Assembly: GCF_000382705.1 (NCBI RefSeq)
Contig: NZ_ARQE01000010.1
Coordinates: 150,660-214,659, forward strand
DNA length: 64,000 nucleotides
Direction of reading: 5' to 3'
From: Aureimonas ureilytica DSM 18598 = NBRC 106430
Lineage (GTDB): Bacteria; Pseudomonadota; Alphaproteobacteria; Rhizobiales; Rhizobiaceae
Below, piece by piece: positions 9,435 to 17,981 of this stretch; within the stretch, counting starts at the first letter, position 1; each line of letters opens with the position of its first letter. A model generated the notes under the pieces. It was not told the DNA's origin and did no database searches. It saw only the letters and a program-made list of their open reading frames with translations. Made by a program: the position numbers and the translations under genes.

Positions 9435-10793
9435 ATGCTCGGTTTCATCTGGGCGGACCTCCGCCGGCATTGGGCGGGCGTTCTCGCCGTCATCCTCCTG
9501 ATCGCGCTCGCGACCGCGCTCGGCGTCGCGGTGACGCTCGGCGAACGGGCGATCCGGCTCGGCAGCGCCCGAGCGGCCGCCGCCTTCGACCTCGTGGTCG
9601 GCGCGCCCGGCAGCGAAACGCAGCTCGTTCTCTCCTCCATCTTCCTCCAGGCCGCGCCCCTCCCGCTTCTGCCCGGCCGCACGCTGGCGGCCCTGCGCGC
9701 CGATCCGCGCGTCGCCTATGCCGCCCCGGTCGGCTTCGGCGATTTCGTCGGCGACGATCCGGTGGTCGGCACGACCGGGGACGTCGTGGCCGGGCTCGGA
9801 GGACTTGCCGAGGGGCGCGGCTTCGAGCGGCTGCGGGACGCGGTAGTCGGCTCGGCCGTCGCGCGCCCGATCGGCGCGCATTTCAAGCCGCTGCACGGCC
9901 GCCTGTCGGACGGCGGGCATGTCCATGCGGGCATCGCCTACGAGGTGGTCGGGCGCATGAAGCCGACAGGAACCGCCTGGGACAAGGCCATTCTCGTGCC
10001 GATCGAGGCCGTCTGGCGCGCCCATGGCCACGCGCCGCACGAAGACGGCGAGCACGAGGGCGAGGCCGAACCGCATGCCGACGAGGCGGGTCATGCCGAT
10101 GAGGCGCCCCCTGCCGACGAGGCGAAACCGGCGCCCGCGTCGGCCGGCGGCGGCTTCGCCGCCATGGCCGCCTATGTCGAGCCCGGCGAGCGCGCCATGC
10201 CGCGCGCGGTGGATCTCGACCGGCCGGTGGACCCGCAGGCGCTCGACCGCGCCGACGCGCCGGGCGTGCCGGCGATCGTGGTGAAGCCGCGCAGCATCGC
10301 CGACGCCTACAAGCTGCGCCAGGACTACCGGCGCGAAGGGAGCCTCGCGGTGTTTCCGGCCGAGGTCCTGACGCGGCTCTACGGCACGCTCGGCGATGCG
10401 CGCACGGTTCTCTCCGCCATCAGCGCAGGGGCGCAGGCGCTGGTCGGCGCGGCGATCCTCTTCGTGGTGATCGTCCATGTCCTCCAGCGGCGGCGCCAGA
10501 TCGGCGCGCTTCGCGCCTTCGGCGCCCCGCGCTCGGCCGTCTTCGCCATCGTCTGGGCCGAGATTTTCGCGATGGTCGGCGCCGGCGTCCTCGGCGGGTT
10601 CGCGATCGGCTACGCCGCCGCGCGGCTTCTCGCCCGCATCGCCGGGGGCGCGGGCGGCATCACGCTTCCCGTGGAGCTCAAGCCTTCGGACGCCGCGACG
10701 CTCGGCTGGCTGCTTCTGATCGTCGGCCTGGTGACGCTGATCCCGGCGGCGCTGGCCTATCGCCAGTCGCCCGCCGAGGCGCTACGAAGCTGA
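9435..10793 (+). CDS. FtsX/MacB-type ABC permease with a His-rich insert
   Basis: The 452-residue permease has TM1 (about 10-32), a long periplasmic domain, and three TM segments in the C-terminal FtsX domain (about 335-450), ending in the typical RQSPAEALRS. The periplasmic domain contains a striking histidine- and acid-rich insertion (bases 10020-10143, about residues 196-236) with repeated HADEA units and six histidines. Such a stretch normally binds transition metals. With the Cys-containing exported partner this suggests handling of zinc or a similar metal, possibly export or delivery to a periplasmic site. Function is inferred from composition and context only. Confidence 0.85.
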   Translation: MLGFIWADLRRHWAGVLAVILLIALATALGVAVTLGERAIRLGSARAAAAFDLVVGAPGSETQLVLSSIFLQAAPLPLLPGRTLAALRADPRVAYAAPVGFGDFVGDDPVVGTTGDVVAGLGGLAEGRGFERLRDAVVGSAVARPIGAHFKPLHGRLSDGGHVHAGIAYEVVGRMKPTGTAWDKAILVPIEAVWRAHGHAPHEDGEHEGEAEPHADEAGHADEAPPADEAKPAPASAGGGFAAMAAYVEPGERAMPRAVDLDRPVDPQALDRADAPGVPAIVVKPRSIADAYKLRQDYRREGSLAVFPAEVLTRLYGTLGDARTVLSAISAGAQALVGAAILFVVIVHVLQRRRQIGALRAFGAPRSAVFAIVWAEIFAMVGAGVLGGFAIGYAAARLLARIAGGAGGITLPVELKPSDAATLGWLLLIVGLVTLIPAALAYRQSPAEALRS

Positions 10794-10832
10794 GAGTCCG
10801 GCCGGTCCGGCCCGGCCGGAGGGAGACGGATC

Positions 10833-11234
10833 ATGGCGACCCTCGCGCTGACAGCGCTGCTCGTGCGCGATTACGACGAGGCGCGCCGCTTCTTCGAGGG
10901 CGCGCTCGGCTTCGAATGCGTGGAAGACCGCGAGCTTTCGCCGGACAAGCGCTGGGTCGTGGTCCGCCCCAAGGGTTCGCCGGCGGGCGGGCTGCTTCTC
11001 GCGCGGGCGGCGGATGCGCGCCAGCGCGCGCAGGTCGGAGACCAGGCCGGCGGCCGGGTCTTCCTGTTTCCCCACACCGACGATTTCCCGCGCGATCACG
11101 CCGCCTTTCAAGCCAAGGGCGTCGTCTTCGAGGAAGCGCCGCGCCGCGAGCCCTATGGGTTCGTGGCCGTGTTCCGCGATCTCTACGGCAATCGCTGGGA
11201 CCTGATCGGCCCCGACCCCGCCGCCGATCCCTGA
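10833..11234 (+). CDS. VOC/glyoxalase-fold protein
   Basis: The 133 residues form a vicinal-oxygen-chelate domain with two beta-alpha-beta-beta-beta modules. It begins with LTALLVRDYDEARRFFEGALGFE and ends with the typical FRDLYGNRWDLIGP. The family includes glyoxalase I, bleomycin-resistance proteins and extradiol dioxygenases; the substrate here is unknown. GGAGGGAGA precedes the ATG. It is convergent with the neighbouring cupin gene. Confidence 0.85.
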   Translation: MATLALTALLVRDYDEARRFFEGALGFECVEDRELSPDKRWVVVRPKGSPAGGLLLARAADARQRAQVGDQAGGRVFLFPHTDDFPRDHAAFQAKGVVFEEAPRREPYGFVAVFRDLYGNRWDLIGPDPAADP

Positions 11235-11244
11235 CCGTGGGGCC

Positions 11245-11643
11245 TCACTCGCCCCGGTAATCCGCGTCGGAGACCGGCTCCATCCAGTCCACGACCTTGC
11301 CGTCCTCGTGTTCCTGAATGGCGATATGGGTCATGGCGGCGTTCGGCGCGGCGCCGTGCCAGTGCCGCTCGCCCGGCTCGAACCAGACGACGTCGCCCGG
11401 CCGGATTTCCTCGATCGGCCCGCCCTCGCGCTGCGCGCGGCCGAGCCCGGCCGTGACGATCAGGGTCTGGCCGCGCGGATGCGTGTGCCAGGCGGTGCGC
11501 GCGCCCGGCTCGAAGGTCACGCTCGCCGCCGCCCCGCGCCGCGCCTCGTTGGCGGCAAACAGGGGGTCGACGCGCACCTGTCCGGTGAACCAGTCCGACG
11601 GCCCCTTGGTGGAGGGCGTCGCGCCGTTGCGGATAATGTCCAT
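11245..11643 (-). CDS. Small cupin-domain protein
   Basis: This 132-residue single-domain cupin carries metal-ligand motif 1 ([11 protein letters not shown]) and motif 2 ([15 protein letters not shown]). The C-terminal [19 protein letters not shown] is typical of the small cupins often annotated with carboxymuconolactone-decarboxylase-like partners. No such partner is adjacent. The enzymatic role is unknown. Confidence 0.85.
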   Translation of the reverse strand: MDIIRNGATPSTKGPSDWFTGQVRVDPLFAANEARRGAAASVTFEPGARTAWHTHPRGQTLIVTAGLGRAQREGGPIEEIRPGDVVWFEPGERHWHGAAPNAAMTHIAIQEHEDGKVVDWMEPVSDADYRGE

Positions 11644-11757
11644 TTTCCTGCCTATCGAGAGCCGGTCCCAGCTCTCATTATAGGGGACGGCGCGCCGAAT
11701 TTCGAAAGGCGCTTGCGAAAGGCGGGTCGGCTCGCGGGGAGCCCGCCGCCTCGTGCG

Positions 11758-12534
11758 CTACCCGCCTTCGCGGATTCTGCGATGGAGCCCGTCGAGGCCG
11801 GCGCGCATCGCCTCGAACGCGCCGCTGTCGCCAAGTTGGCGCTCCAGCTGCTCGTTCAGCCCGCCCGGCGTCGTGTGCTCCCTGGCGAGGCCCGCGAAAT
11901 CGGTTGCTGGCGAGGCCTCGGCCGTTCGCGCGAGCCCCGAGAGAATCCGGCCGACATAATCTCTCGCCGCGTCCTGCGGCAGGCCTTGCTCCGTAAGCCA
12001 GCCGGCGACCGCCGCCGCCATCGAGAAATGCGCGGCCATGATGCCGGAGGCCGCGGCCAGCGCGTCGAAGGCGGCCGGGTCCGACACCTCCGTCACCGTT
12101 CCGACGCGCCCGAACAGCGCCGCGACGGTCGGGTCCGGCGGCATGAGGGCGGTCGGCGAGCGGCCCTCGGCGGCGGCGGGCAGCGGGATCGCGCGCAGAA
12201 CGCGCGCGGCCGGCGCGACCAGAGGCGCCAGCTCGTCCAGCGACAGCATGGCGACGAGGCTGACGACGACATGCGTGTCCTTGAACCGCAGCGCCGCCAG
12301 CACCTCGCGGACGATCTGCGGCCGCACCGCGACGAAGACCATGTCGCAACCGTCGAGCACCGCCTGATTGTCGGCCGCGATCCGAACCGCGCCCGGATGG
12401 CGGTTCGCAAGGCGCCCCGCGACATCCGCGCCCCTTGGGGAGAGGAGAATGTCCGTCTCCCGCGCGCCCTCGCGCAGGAGGCCCGTCACGATGGCCTCGG
12501 TGATCGCCCCTGCGCCGACAAATCCCAGTCTCAA
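11758..12534 (-). CDS. Pyrroline-5-carboxylate reductase family protein (ProC-like)
   Basis: This is an NAD(P)H-dependent reductase of the ProC family. The N-terminus RLGFVGAGAITEAIVTGLL is the dinucleotide-binding loop. The C-terminal helical domain contains TTPGGLNEQ, the counterpart of the ProC TSPGGTT loop. No ATG fits; a TTG at 12534 with GGAAGG upstream gives 258 residues. The frame is open further upstream, but that part resembles an SDR remnant in another frame and is not part of this protein. It may be a housekeeping ProC paralogue or act on another imine. Confidence 0.78.
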   Translation of the reverse strand: MRLGFVGAGAITEAIVTGLLREGARETDILLSPRGADVAGRLANRHPGAVRIAADNQAVLDGCDMVFVAVRPQIVREVLAALRFKDTHVVVSLVAMLSLDELAPLVAPAARVLRAIPLPAAAEGRSPTALMPPDPTVAALFGRVGTVTEVSDPAAFDALAAASGIMAAHFSMAAAVAGWLTEQGLPQDAARDYVGRILSGLARTAEASPATDFAGLAREHTTPGGLNEQLERQLGDSGAFEAMRAGLDGLHRRIREGG

Positions 12535-12557
12535 GCCCTTGGTCCTTCCGCTCGCGC

Positions 12558-12704
12558 TCAGGCCACCGCCCGCGCGCTCGTGATCTCCACCAGCGCCCCG
12601 CATATAAAGGGCGCTTCGTCGGAGGCGAGCGCCGCGACCTCTTCCGCCCGGCCGATGGGCCCGAGCGGGATGAAGCGGGTCGGCGGCTTGGTCTCGAAAT
12701 AGAT
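12558..12704 (-). pseudogene. C-terminal remnant of a short-chain dehydrogenase
   Basis: A short frame ends with IPLGPIGRAEEVAALASDEAPFICGALVEIT, the familiar C-terminus of SDR enzymes (PLGRIGxPEEVA...LASDEASFITG), with about three residues missing after VAAL. Nothing upstream resembles the Rossmann fold or the YxxxK active site. This is a decayed fragment of about 45 codons sitting directly before the ProC-like gene. Confidence 0.65.
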
Positions 12705-12781
12705 CCGAGGCAGCGCCCGAGGCCGGGCTGCTGACGGCTGACGCACGGCGCCTCGGTGAAGGTCGGCGGTCGCCCGAGACC

Positions 12782-13342
12782 TCAGAAGCTCGGCGGCGTG
12801 CAGGCACTGACGACCTCGCACGGGTTCGGGCCGACGCAGCGGAACCGGTGCGGCCGGCGGCTCTCGAAATAATAGGCGTCGCCGGGTCCGAGGATTCGGC
12901 GCTCGTCGTCAACAGTCACCTCCAGCCGGCCGGACAGGATCACGCCTCCCTCCTCGCCCTCGTGGGACAGCGGCACCTTCCCCGTGTCGGCGCCCGGCTG
13001 GTAGCATTCCTTCAGGATCTGGAGCGCGCGCCCGAACATGGTCTCCCCGACCTGGCGATAGGAGATCGTCCCCTTGCCGATCTCGACCAGCTCCTCCGCT
13101 TGATAGAACACCTGCCTCGGCCGCTCCGGCTCGAAGGCGAAGAACTCCGCGAGCCCGATCGGAATGCCGTCGAGAATGCGCTTCAGCGCGCCGACGGAGG
13201 GGTTCGTCGCGTTGGCCTCGATCAGCGAAATCGTCGAGTTCGTGACGCCGGCCCGTTTGGCGAGCTGGCGCTGCGACAGGCCCCGCGCGATCCGCAGGTG
13301 CCGAAGCCGCCCGCCGACATCCACCGCCACCGCTTCGCTCAT
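12782..13342 (-). CDS. XRE-family regulator with C-terminal cupin
   Basis: The 186-residue regulator has an N-terminal helix-turn-helix (about 9-65: LRIARGLSQRQLAKRAGVTNSTISLIEANATNPSV) and a C-terminal cupin ligand domain (about 105-180, with HEGEEGGVILSGRLEVTVDD and GDAYYFESRRPHRF). This is the PuuR-like architecture that commonly controls amine and amino-acid catabolism. It is divergent from the class III aminotransferase, which is its likely target. Confidence 0.9.
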   Translation of the reverse strand: MSEAVAVDVGGRLRHLRIARGLSQRQLAKRAGVTNSTISLIEANATNPSVGALKRILDGIPIGLAEFFAFEPERPRQVFYQAEELVEIGKGTISYRQVGETMFGRALQILKECYQPGADTGKVPLSHEGEEGGVILSGRLEVTVDDERRILGPGDAYYFESRRPHRFRCVGPNPCEVVSACTPPSF

Positions 13343-13413
13343 TTGACGTGTTTCTCCCGTTCGATATCCGCAACACCTCGCAACCGAGACCTAGACGGGT
13401 CAAGGGGTTGCGG
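13343..13413 (+). promoter_or_regulatory. Candidate promoter/operator between XRE-cupin and aminotransferase
   Basis: TTGACG (13343-13348) and TATCCG (13365-13370), spaced by 16 bases, could be a rightward promoter. A CGCAAC motif occurs twice in tandem (13370 and 13379). The first copy, CCGCAAC at 13368-13374, pairs with GTTGCGG at 13407-13413. These GCAAC half-sites are candidates for the XRE-cupin operator. This is pattern-based only. Confidence 0.4.
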
Positions 13414-13483
13414 GCCGGCAGAAAAGGACTTGTTCGCGGCGGGGATCGAGCGCTTCCTGTCGCCAACGCCCAGGAGATTCCCG

Positions 13484-14821
13484 ATGAACGTCCACGCCAC
13501 GCCGAACTCGCCCGCGCTCGACAGCTACTGGATGCCGTTTACCGCCAACCGCCAGTTCAAGAAGGCGCCGCGCCTTCTCGTGGCGGCCGAGGGCATGCAT
13601 TACACGAGCGACGACGGCCGCAAGGTCCTCGACGGAACCGCCGGCCTCTGGTGCGTGAACGCAGGCCATGGTCGCCGCCAGATCGCCGAGGCCGTCGAGC
13701 GCCAGCTCACCACGCTCGACTACGCCCCTTCCTTCCAGATGGGCCACACGATCGCCTTCGACTTCGCCGAGCGCCTGGCCAAGATCGCGCCCGGCCCGGA
13801 GGGCGGCAAGCTCGACCGCGTCTTCTTCACCGGCTCGGGCTCGGAGTCCGTCGACACGGCGCTGAAGATCGCCATCGCCTATCAGCGGGCCATCGGCCAG
13901 GGCACGCGGCAGCGCCTGATCGGCCGCGAGCGCGGCTATCATGGCGTGGGCTTCGGCGGCATCTCGGTCGGCGGCCTCGTCAACAACCGCCGCGTCTTCC
14001 CGCAGCTCCCCGGCACCGACCACCTGCGTCACACGTTCGACCCCGTGCGCAACGGCTACGTGAAGGGCCAGCCCGAGCACGGCGCCGAGCTCGCCGACGA
14101 TCTAGAGCGCCTCGTCGCCCTTCACGGCGCGGAGACGATCGCGGCCTGCATCGTCGAGCCCGTCGCCGGCTCGACCGGCGTCCTGCCCCCGCCCAGGGGC
14201 TATCTCGAGCGCCTGCGCGCGATCTGCGACAAGCACGGCATTCTTCTCATCTTCGATGAGGTGATCACCGGCTTCGGTCGCCTCGGCGCGCCCTTCGCGA
14301 CCGACTTCTTCGGCGTCGTTCCCGACCTCGTCACCACCGCCAAGGGCCTCACCAACGGGGCGTTGCCGATGGGCGCGGTGTTCGCCAGCCGCAAGGTGCA
14401 CGACGCGCTGATGCAGGGGCCGGAAGGCGCCATCGAACTCTTCCACGGCTACACCTATTCCGGCCACCCGGCGGCCTGCGCGGCCGGCATCGCGACGCTC
14501 GACATCTACGCGAGCGAAGGCCTGTTCGCCCGCCCGGCGGAGATCCAGGCGGAGTGGGACGCGGCGATCCATTCGCTGAAGGGTCTGCCGCACGTCACCG
14601 ACATCCGCACGATCGGCCTCATCGCCGGCATCGAGCTGGCCTCGCGGGACGGCGCCCCCGGCGCACGCGCCTACGATGTGTTCGTCGACTGCTTCGAGAA
14701 GGGCCTTCTCATCCGCGTCACCGGCGACATCATCGCCCTTTCCCCGCCGCTCATCATCGAGCGGGAGCAGATCGGCGAGATCGTCGAGCTGCTCGGCAAG
14801 TCCATCGCCGCCGCGGCCTGA
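13484..14821 (+). CDS. Class III aminotransferase, beta-alanine (omega-amino acid)-pyruvate type
   Basis: This PLP enzyme moves an omega-amino group to pyruvate. The 445 residues start MNVHATPNSPALDSYWMPFTANRQFK, diagnostic of the beta-alanine/omega-amino acid:pyruvate branch. Also present are TGSGSESVDTALKIA, the YHG motif in RGYHGVGFGG, the PLP aspartate in IFDEVITGFGR and the Schiff-base lysine in TTAKGLTNG. GGAG lies eight bases before the ATG. It is divergent from the XRE-cupin regulator. Likely substrates are beta-alanine, GABA-like compounds or putrescine-derived amines. Confidence 0.9.
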   Translation: MNVHATPNSPALDSYWMPFTANRQFKKAPRLLVAAEGMHYTSDDGRKVLDGTAGLWCVNAGHGRRQIAEAVERQLTTLDYAPSFQMGHTIAFDFAERLAKIAPGPEGGKLDRVFFTGSGSESVDTALKIAIAYQRAIGQGTRQRLIGRERGYHGVGFGGISVGGLVNNRRVFPQLPGTDHLRHTFDPVRNGYVKGQPEHGAELADDLERLVALHGAETIAACIVEPVAGSTGVLPPPRGYLERLRAICDKHGILLIFDEVITGFGRLGAPFATDFFGVVPDLVTTAKGLTNGALPMGAVFASRKVHDALMQGPEGAIELFHGYTYSGHPAACAAGIATLDIYASEGLFARPAEIQAEWDAAIHSLKGLPHVTDIRTIGLIAGIELASRDGAPGARAYDVFVDCFEKGLLIRVTGDIIALSPPLIIEREQIGEIVELLGKSIAAAA

Positions 14822-14929
14822 GGTCCGCTCCTCGGGCCGACCCACGCGAAGCTCGGAGCCGGACGATCGAACGCCCGGCCAGCCCACGCCGCGCCGCCCG
14901 CTCGACGAGTCGGCGGCGCTAGGCCATCG

Positions 14930-15060
14930 CATCGGATGGCTCCGAGAGAGGATGGAGCCGAACCCTTGGGACTTGTTCGCGCTTCAAGCCAGCCCAAGGG
15001 CAAACGCCACCAGAAATCTGGTGTTGGGCGGTTGGGAAGGTTCGGAGCCCCCGGCGGTGG
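14930..15060. repeat. Cluster of nested inverted repeats in a 537-base gene-free gap
   Basis: The 14822-15358 gap holds no gene I can support. Its middle is dense in dyads: GGCTCC/GGAGCC near 14938-14959, CCCTTGGG (14963-14970) with CCCAAGGG (14993-15000), and the palindrome ACCAGAAATCTGGT (15009-15022). An imperfect long pairing joins GGAGCCGAACCCTT with AAGGTTCGGAGCC. It could be a structured RNA, a terminator region for the aminotransferase or a degenerate repeat element. The part from about 15180 on is AT-rich. Confidence 0.4.
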
Positions 15061-15270
15061 GATCGGCCTGCCCGCATGGACCGGGCTCGGGACGAATGGA
15101 AAGGCCGGCAGCTGTGGAAGCGCCCGTCTCGACCTGGTTCCCGATTGCCATCCCGCGACGCCCATGAAACACGCCGTCGATTCAGAATTCACGGATATTT
15201 TCCCATGTTACAAATAACGACCATTCAATCTTCAGCAACGCCGTACCCGTTCATATTAACGTTGCATTCA

Positions 15271-15336
15271 TGGACAACCCTTAGATCCCCCTATAAAATT
15301 TAACGATCATTTTGGTCACGATTAATTCAGGAGGTG
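15271..15336 (+). promoter_or_regulatory. Candidate promoter and strong Shine-Dalgarno of the GGDEF-EAL gene
   Basis: In the AT-rich stretch, TGGACA (15271-15276) and TATAAA (15292-15297) are separated by 15 bases, a short spacer. An unusually good ribosome-binding sequence, AGGAGGTGG, lies at 15329-15337. It is about 22 bases before the first usable start of the main gene. It is better placed for a GTG at 15345 that would open a 26-codon frame overlapping the gene start in another frame. Confidence 0.35.
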
Positions 15337-15358
15337 GTGCGATTGTGACATCCGACGT

Positions 15359-17953
15359 TTGGAGATGTTCAGTCGCATGCGCCAATCAGCTAGCGAGTTC
15401 CTCGGGAAGGGACCGAACCGACGCGTGATCGCCGCGCTCGTCGCGATGCTTCTGACGGTCGGGATGCTGGTCGTCGCCCTGGTGCTGTTCAATGCGCGCG
15501 ATCAGGATCGTCGCGCTCTCGCAGCCTCCACGAAGCTTGCCGAAACCGCCTTGGCCGTGAAGCAGAGGGAAATCGCTCGCAATCTGAAGGATTACACCGA
15601 ACGGTCGGATGTTCGAGCCTATCTCAGGGAAAGCTCGGGCGGAGAGGCGTTCTCGGCAGCATCGATCTTCGGCCCGAACATCTTCTCGAGCCTCGGATAC
15701 GAGATGGCGTTCGTCGTCTCGCCGGAGTTGGTCACGCGCTACGCGATGATCGATGGCAAGAACGTTTCGGTCGACGCCTTCGCCGTCGTTTCCGAGGGGT
15801 TGCGGCAACTCGTGAAGCAAGCGGCCTCTCAGACCCATCCCGCGGTCGGCCTGCTGCGTTCCGATGACGACGTCCTGCTCGTCGCCGTCGGAGCGATGGA
15901 GGCTGGAGCGGAGCAGGCAACGAGGGGCGCGGCTTCGTCTCCTTCCGTTCTGGTCTTTTCCAAGAGAATTGACGCCCGGCTGCTGGCCAGGATCGGCAGC
16001 GATTACCTGCTGAACCGATTTCGCCTCGTCAGAGGCGACGAAGGCGATCTTGGCGCGTCCCTTGCCCTTCGGTCGCCTTCGGGAGACATCATCGGCAAAG
16101 TGACGTGGATTCCGGAGCGTCCCGGCAGCGAGAGCCTGCAGGCGGTCATGCCCGTCATGATCGGGATCTTCGTCGTCTTCGGCATCCTGAGCTTCCTGGC
16201 GCTGCGTTCGTTCCGGCGCTCGAATGGAAAGCTGCAGGCGGCGGCTCTGACGATCGATGGCTATGCCGACACGCTCCGGCGGAGCGAAGCCCGCTTCCGC
16301 GACATCGCCGAGGCGTCCTCGGACTGGATATGGGAATGCGACCGCGACATGCGGCTCACATTCGTCTCCGCTCGTTTCACCGAGGTCACGGGCTTGAACG
16401 ACGCGGATGTCATCGGCGCCCCTTTGAACATTGTTTTCCACACGGAGGATGGCAGCGACGCGCTGTTCCGGACGGCTTCCGAAGGCGCCGTCTCGGCGAT
16501 CCGGGAGTTGCGCTGTACCTACCAGGACGCCGCAGGGCGTCCGCGTATCGCGCGGCTTTCGGCGCGAGCAGTGCATGACGAGAACGAGGCCTGGATCGGC
16601 TATCGCGGCACCGCGACCGACATCACCCGCGAGATCGAAGCGCAGGCGCGGGCGATCCATCTTTCCCTGCACGATGCCCTGACCGGACTGCCGAACAGGG
16701 TCCAGTTCCAGACGCGCCTTCAGGACGCGTTCGAGCAGGATCGTCTCGGGCATGTCCGCCTGGCCGTCCTTTCCATCGATCTCGACCATTTCAAGGATAT
16801 CAACGACACGTTCGGACACGCCGCCGGCGATACGGTGCTGGCGGAAGTGGCCGAGCGTCTGCGGGCGTGCATCGGGAATGGCGACGTCGCGGCACGCCTC
16901 GGCGGTGACGAATTCGCCATCGTCCAATGCGGGCTGAACCAGCCGCTCGATGCGCTCGCTCTGGCCCGCAAGATCATCGCGCATCTCAGCACTGCCTTCA
17001 TCGTCGAAGGCCGCGAGACGTTTCTCGGCGCCAGCGTCGGCATCGCCTGCGGCGACGATGACAGCGACGCACCGAACCGCATCCTGAAGAATGCCGACAT
17101 CGCCCTTTACAATTCCAAGGACGCCGGCCGTGGCGTGGCGCGGGTCTTCGAACCCTTCATGGGAATGGAGCGGCAGGCGCGCCGGTCGCTGGAACAGGAC
17201 CTGAAGCAGGCGTTGGCCTGCCAGCAGTTCGAGGTCCACTATCAGCCGCTGGTTTCGCTGGAGGACGATCGCATCATCGGCGCCGAGGCGCTGGTCCGCT
17301 GGCGCCATCCGGATCGCGGACTGGTCTCGCCTGGCGACTTCATCCCGCTGGCGGAGGAAACGGGCCTGATCCTTCCCATCGGCGAATGGGTCCTGCGCAC
17401 CGCCTGCGGCCAGGCTGCGCAATGGCCGGGCCTGATGATCGCCGTCAATCTGTCGCCGATGCAGTTCAAGCACCGGGACCTCGTGGCCGTGGTCGCGGAC
17501 ATCCTGGAGGAGACCGGCCTTCCTCCGGCCCGGCTCGAACTGGAGATCACGGAAGGCGCCCTCCTTCACGACGGCGTCGCCGCCCGCGACATTCTCGCCC
17601 GATTGAAGGCCCTCGGCGTGCGGATCGCCATGGACGACTTCGGAACCGGCTATTCCTCGCTCGGCTATCTCAACTCCTTGCCGTTCGACAAGATCAAGAT
17701 CGACAAGTCCTTCATCGCCGATCTGACGGTCGAGAAATCGAATGCGATCGTGCGGTCCGTGATCGGTCTTGGACAGAGCCTCAAGATGGTGACGACCGCT
17801 GAAGGCGTGGAAACCGCCGAACAAGCGCATTTCCTGCGTCAGGAAGGGTGTCAGCAGGTGCAGGGCTACTTCTACAGCCGCCCGCTGCCGGTCTCCCAGA
17901 TGTCCGAGCTCATCGCGGCCAAGGATCAGGCTCGCGCGGACAAGGTCGCCTGA
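15359..17953 (+). CDS. Membrane CHASE-PAS-GGDEF-EAL cyclic-di-GMP protein
   Basis: This is a bifunctional-looking c-di-GMP synthase/phosphodiesterase. The layout is TM1 (about 23-44), a periplasmic CHASE4-like sensor (about 45-255), TM2 (about 262-284), PAS (about 305-425), GGDEF (about 430-600) and EAL (about 605-855). The GGDEF core is canonical (RLGGDEFAIV) but the upstream RxxD inhibitory site lacks its arginine. The EAL domain has EALVRW, NLSPMQF, EITEGALL, MDDFGTGYSSL and TTAEGVE, so it is probably active. The start is uncertain: TTG 15359, ATG 15365, or ATG 15377, which has GGAG 12 bases ahead. It stands alone. Confidence 0.93.
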   Translation: MEMFSRMRQSASEFLGKGPNRRVIAALVAMLLTVGMLVVALVLFNARDQDRRALAASTKLAETALAVKQREIARNLKDYTERSDVRAYLRESSGGEAFSAASIFGPNIFSSLGYEMAFVVSPELVTRYAMIDGKNVSVDAFAVVSEGLRQLVKQAASQTHPAVGLLRSDDDVLLVAVGAMEAGAEQATRGAASSPSVLVFSKRIDARLLARIGSDYLLNRFRLVRGDEGDLGASLALRSPSGDIIGKVTWIPERPGSESLQAVMPVMIGIFVVFGILSFLALRSFRRSNGKLQAAALTIDGYADTLRRSEARFRDIAEASSDWIWECDRDMRLTFVSARFTEVTGLNDADVIGAPLNIVFHTEDGSDALFRTASEGAVSAIRELRCTYQDAAGRPRIARLSARAVHDENEAWIGYRGTATDITREIEAQARAIHLSLHDALTGLPNRVQFQTRLQDAFEQDRLGHVRLAVLSIDLDHFKDINDTFGHAAGDTVLAEVAERLRACIGNGDVAARLGGDEFAIVQCGLNQPLDALALARKIIAHLSTAFIVEGRETFLGASVGIACGDDDSDAPNRILKNADIALYNSKDAGRGVARVFEPFMGMERQARRSLEQDLKQALACQQFEVHYQPLVSLEDDRIIGAEALVRWRHPDRGLVSPGDFIPLAEETGLILPIGEWVLRTACGQAAQWPGLMIAVNLSPMQFKHRDLVAVVADILEETGLPPARLELEITEGALLHDGVAARDILARLKALGVRIAMDDFGTGYSSLGYLNSLPFDKIKIDKSFIADLTVEKSNAIVRSVIGLGQSLKMVTTAEGVETAEQAHFLRQEGCQQVQGYFYSRPLPVSQMSELIAAKDQARADKVA

Positions 17954-17981
17954 CAGCCGGTCGCGCCGATCGACCTCGGCG

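Noticed and set aside
13368..13413. CCGCAAC/GTTGCGG as a firm XRE operator
   Set aside because: The dyad is only 7 bp with a 32-base gap in GC-rich DNA, so it is kept only as a low-confidence regulatory feature, not as a finding.
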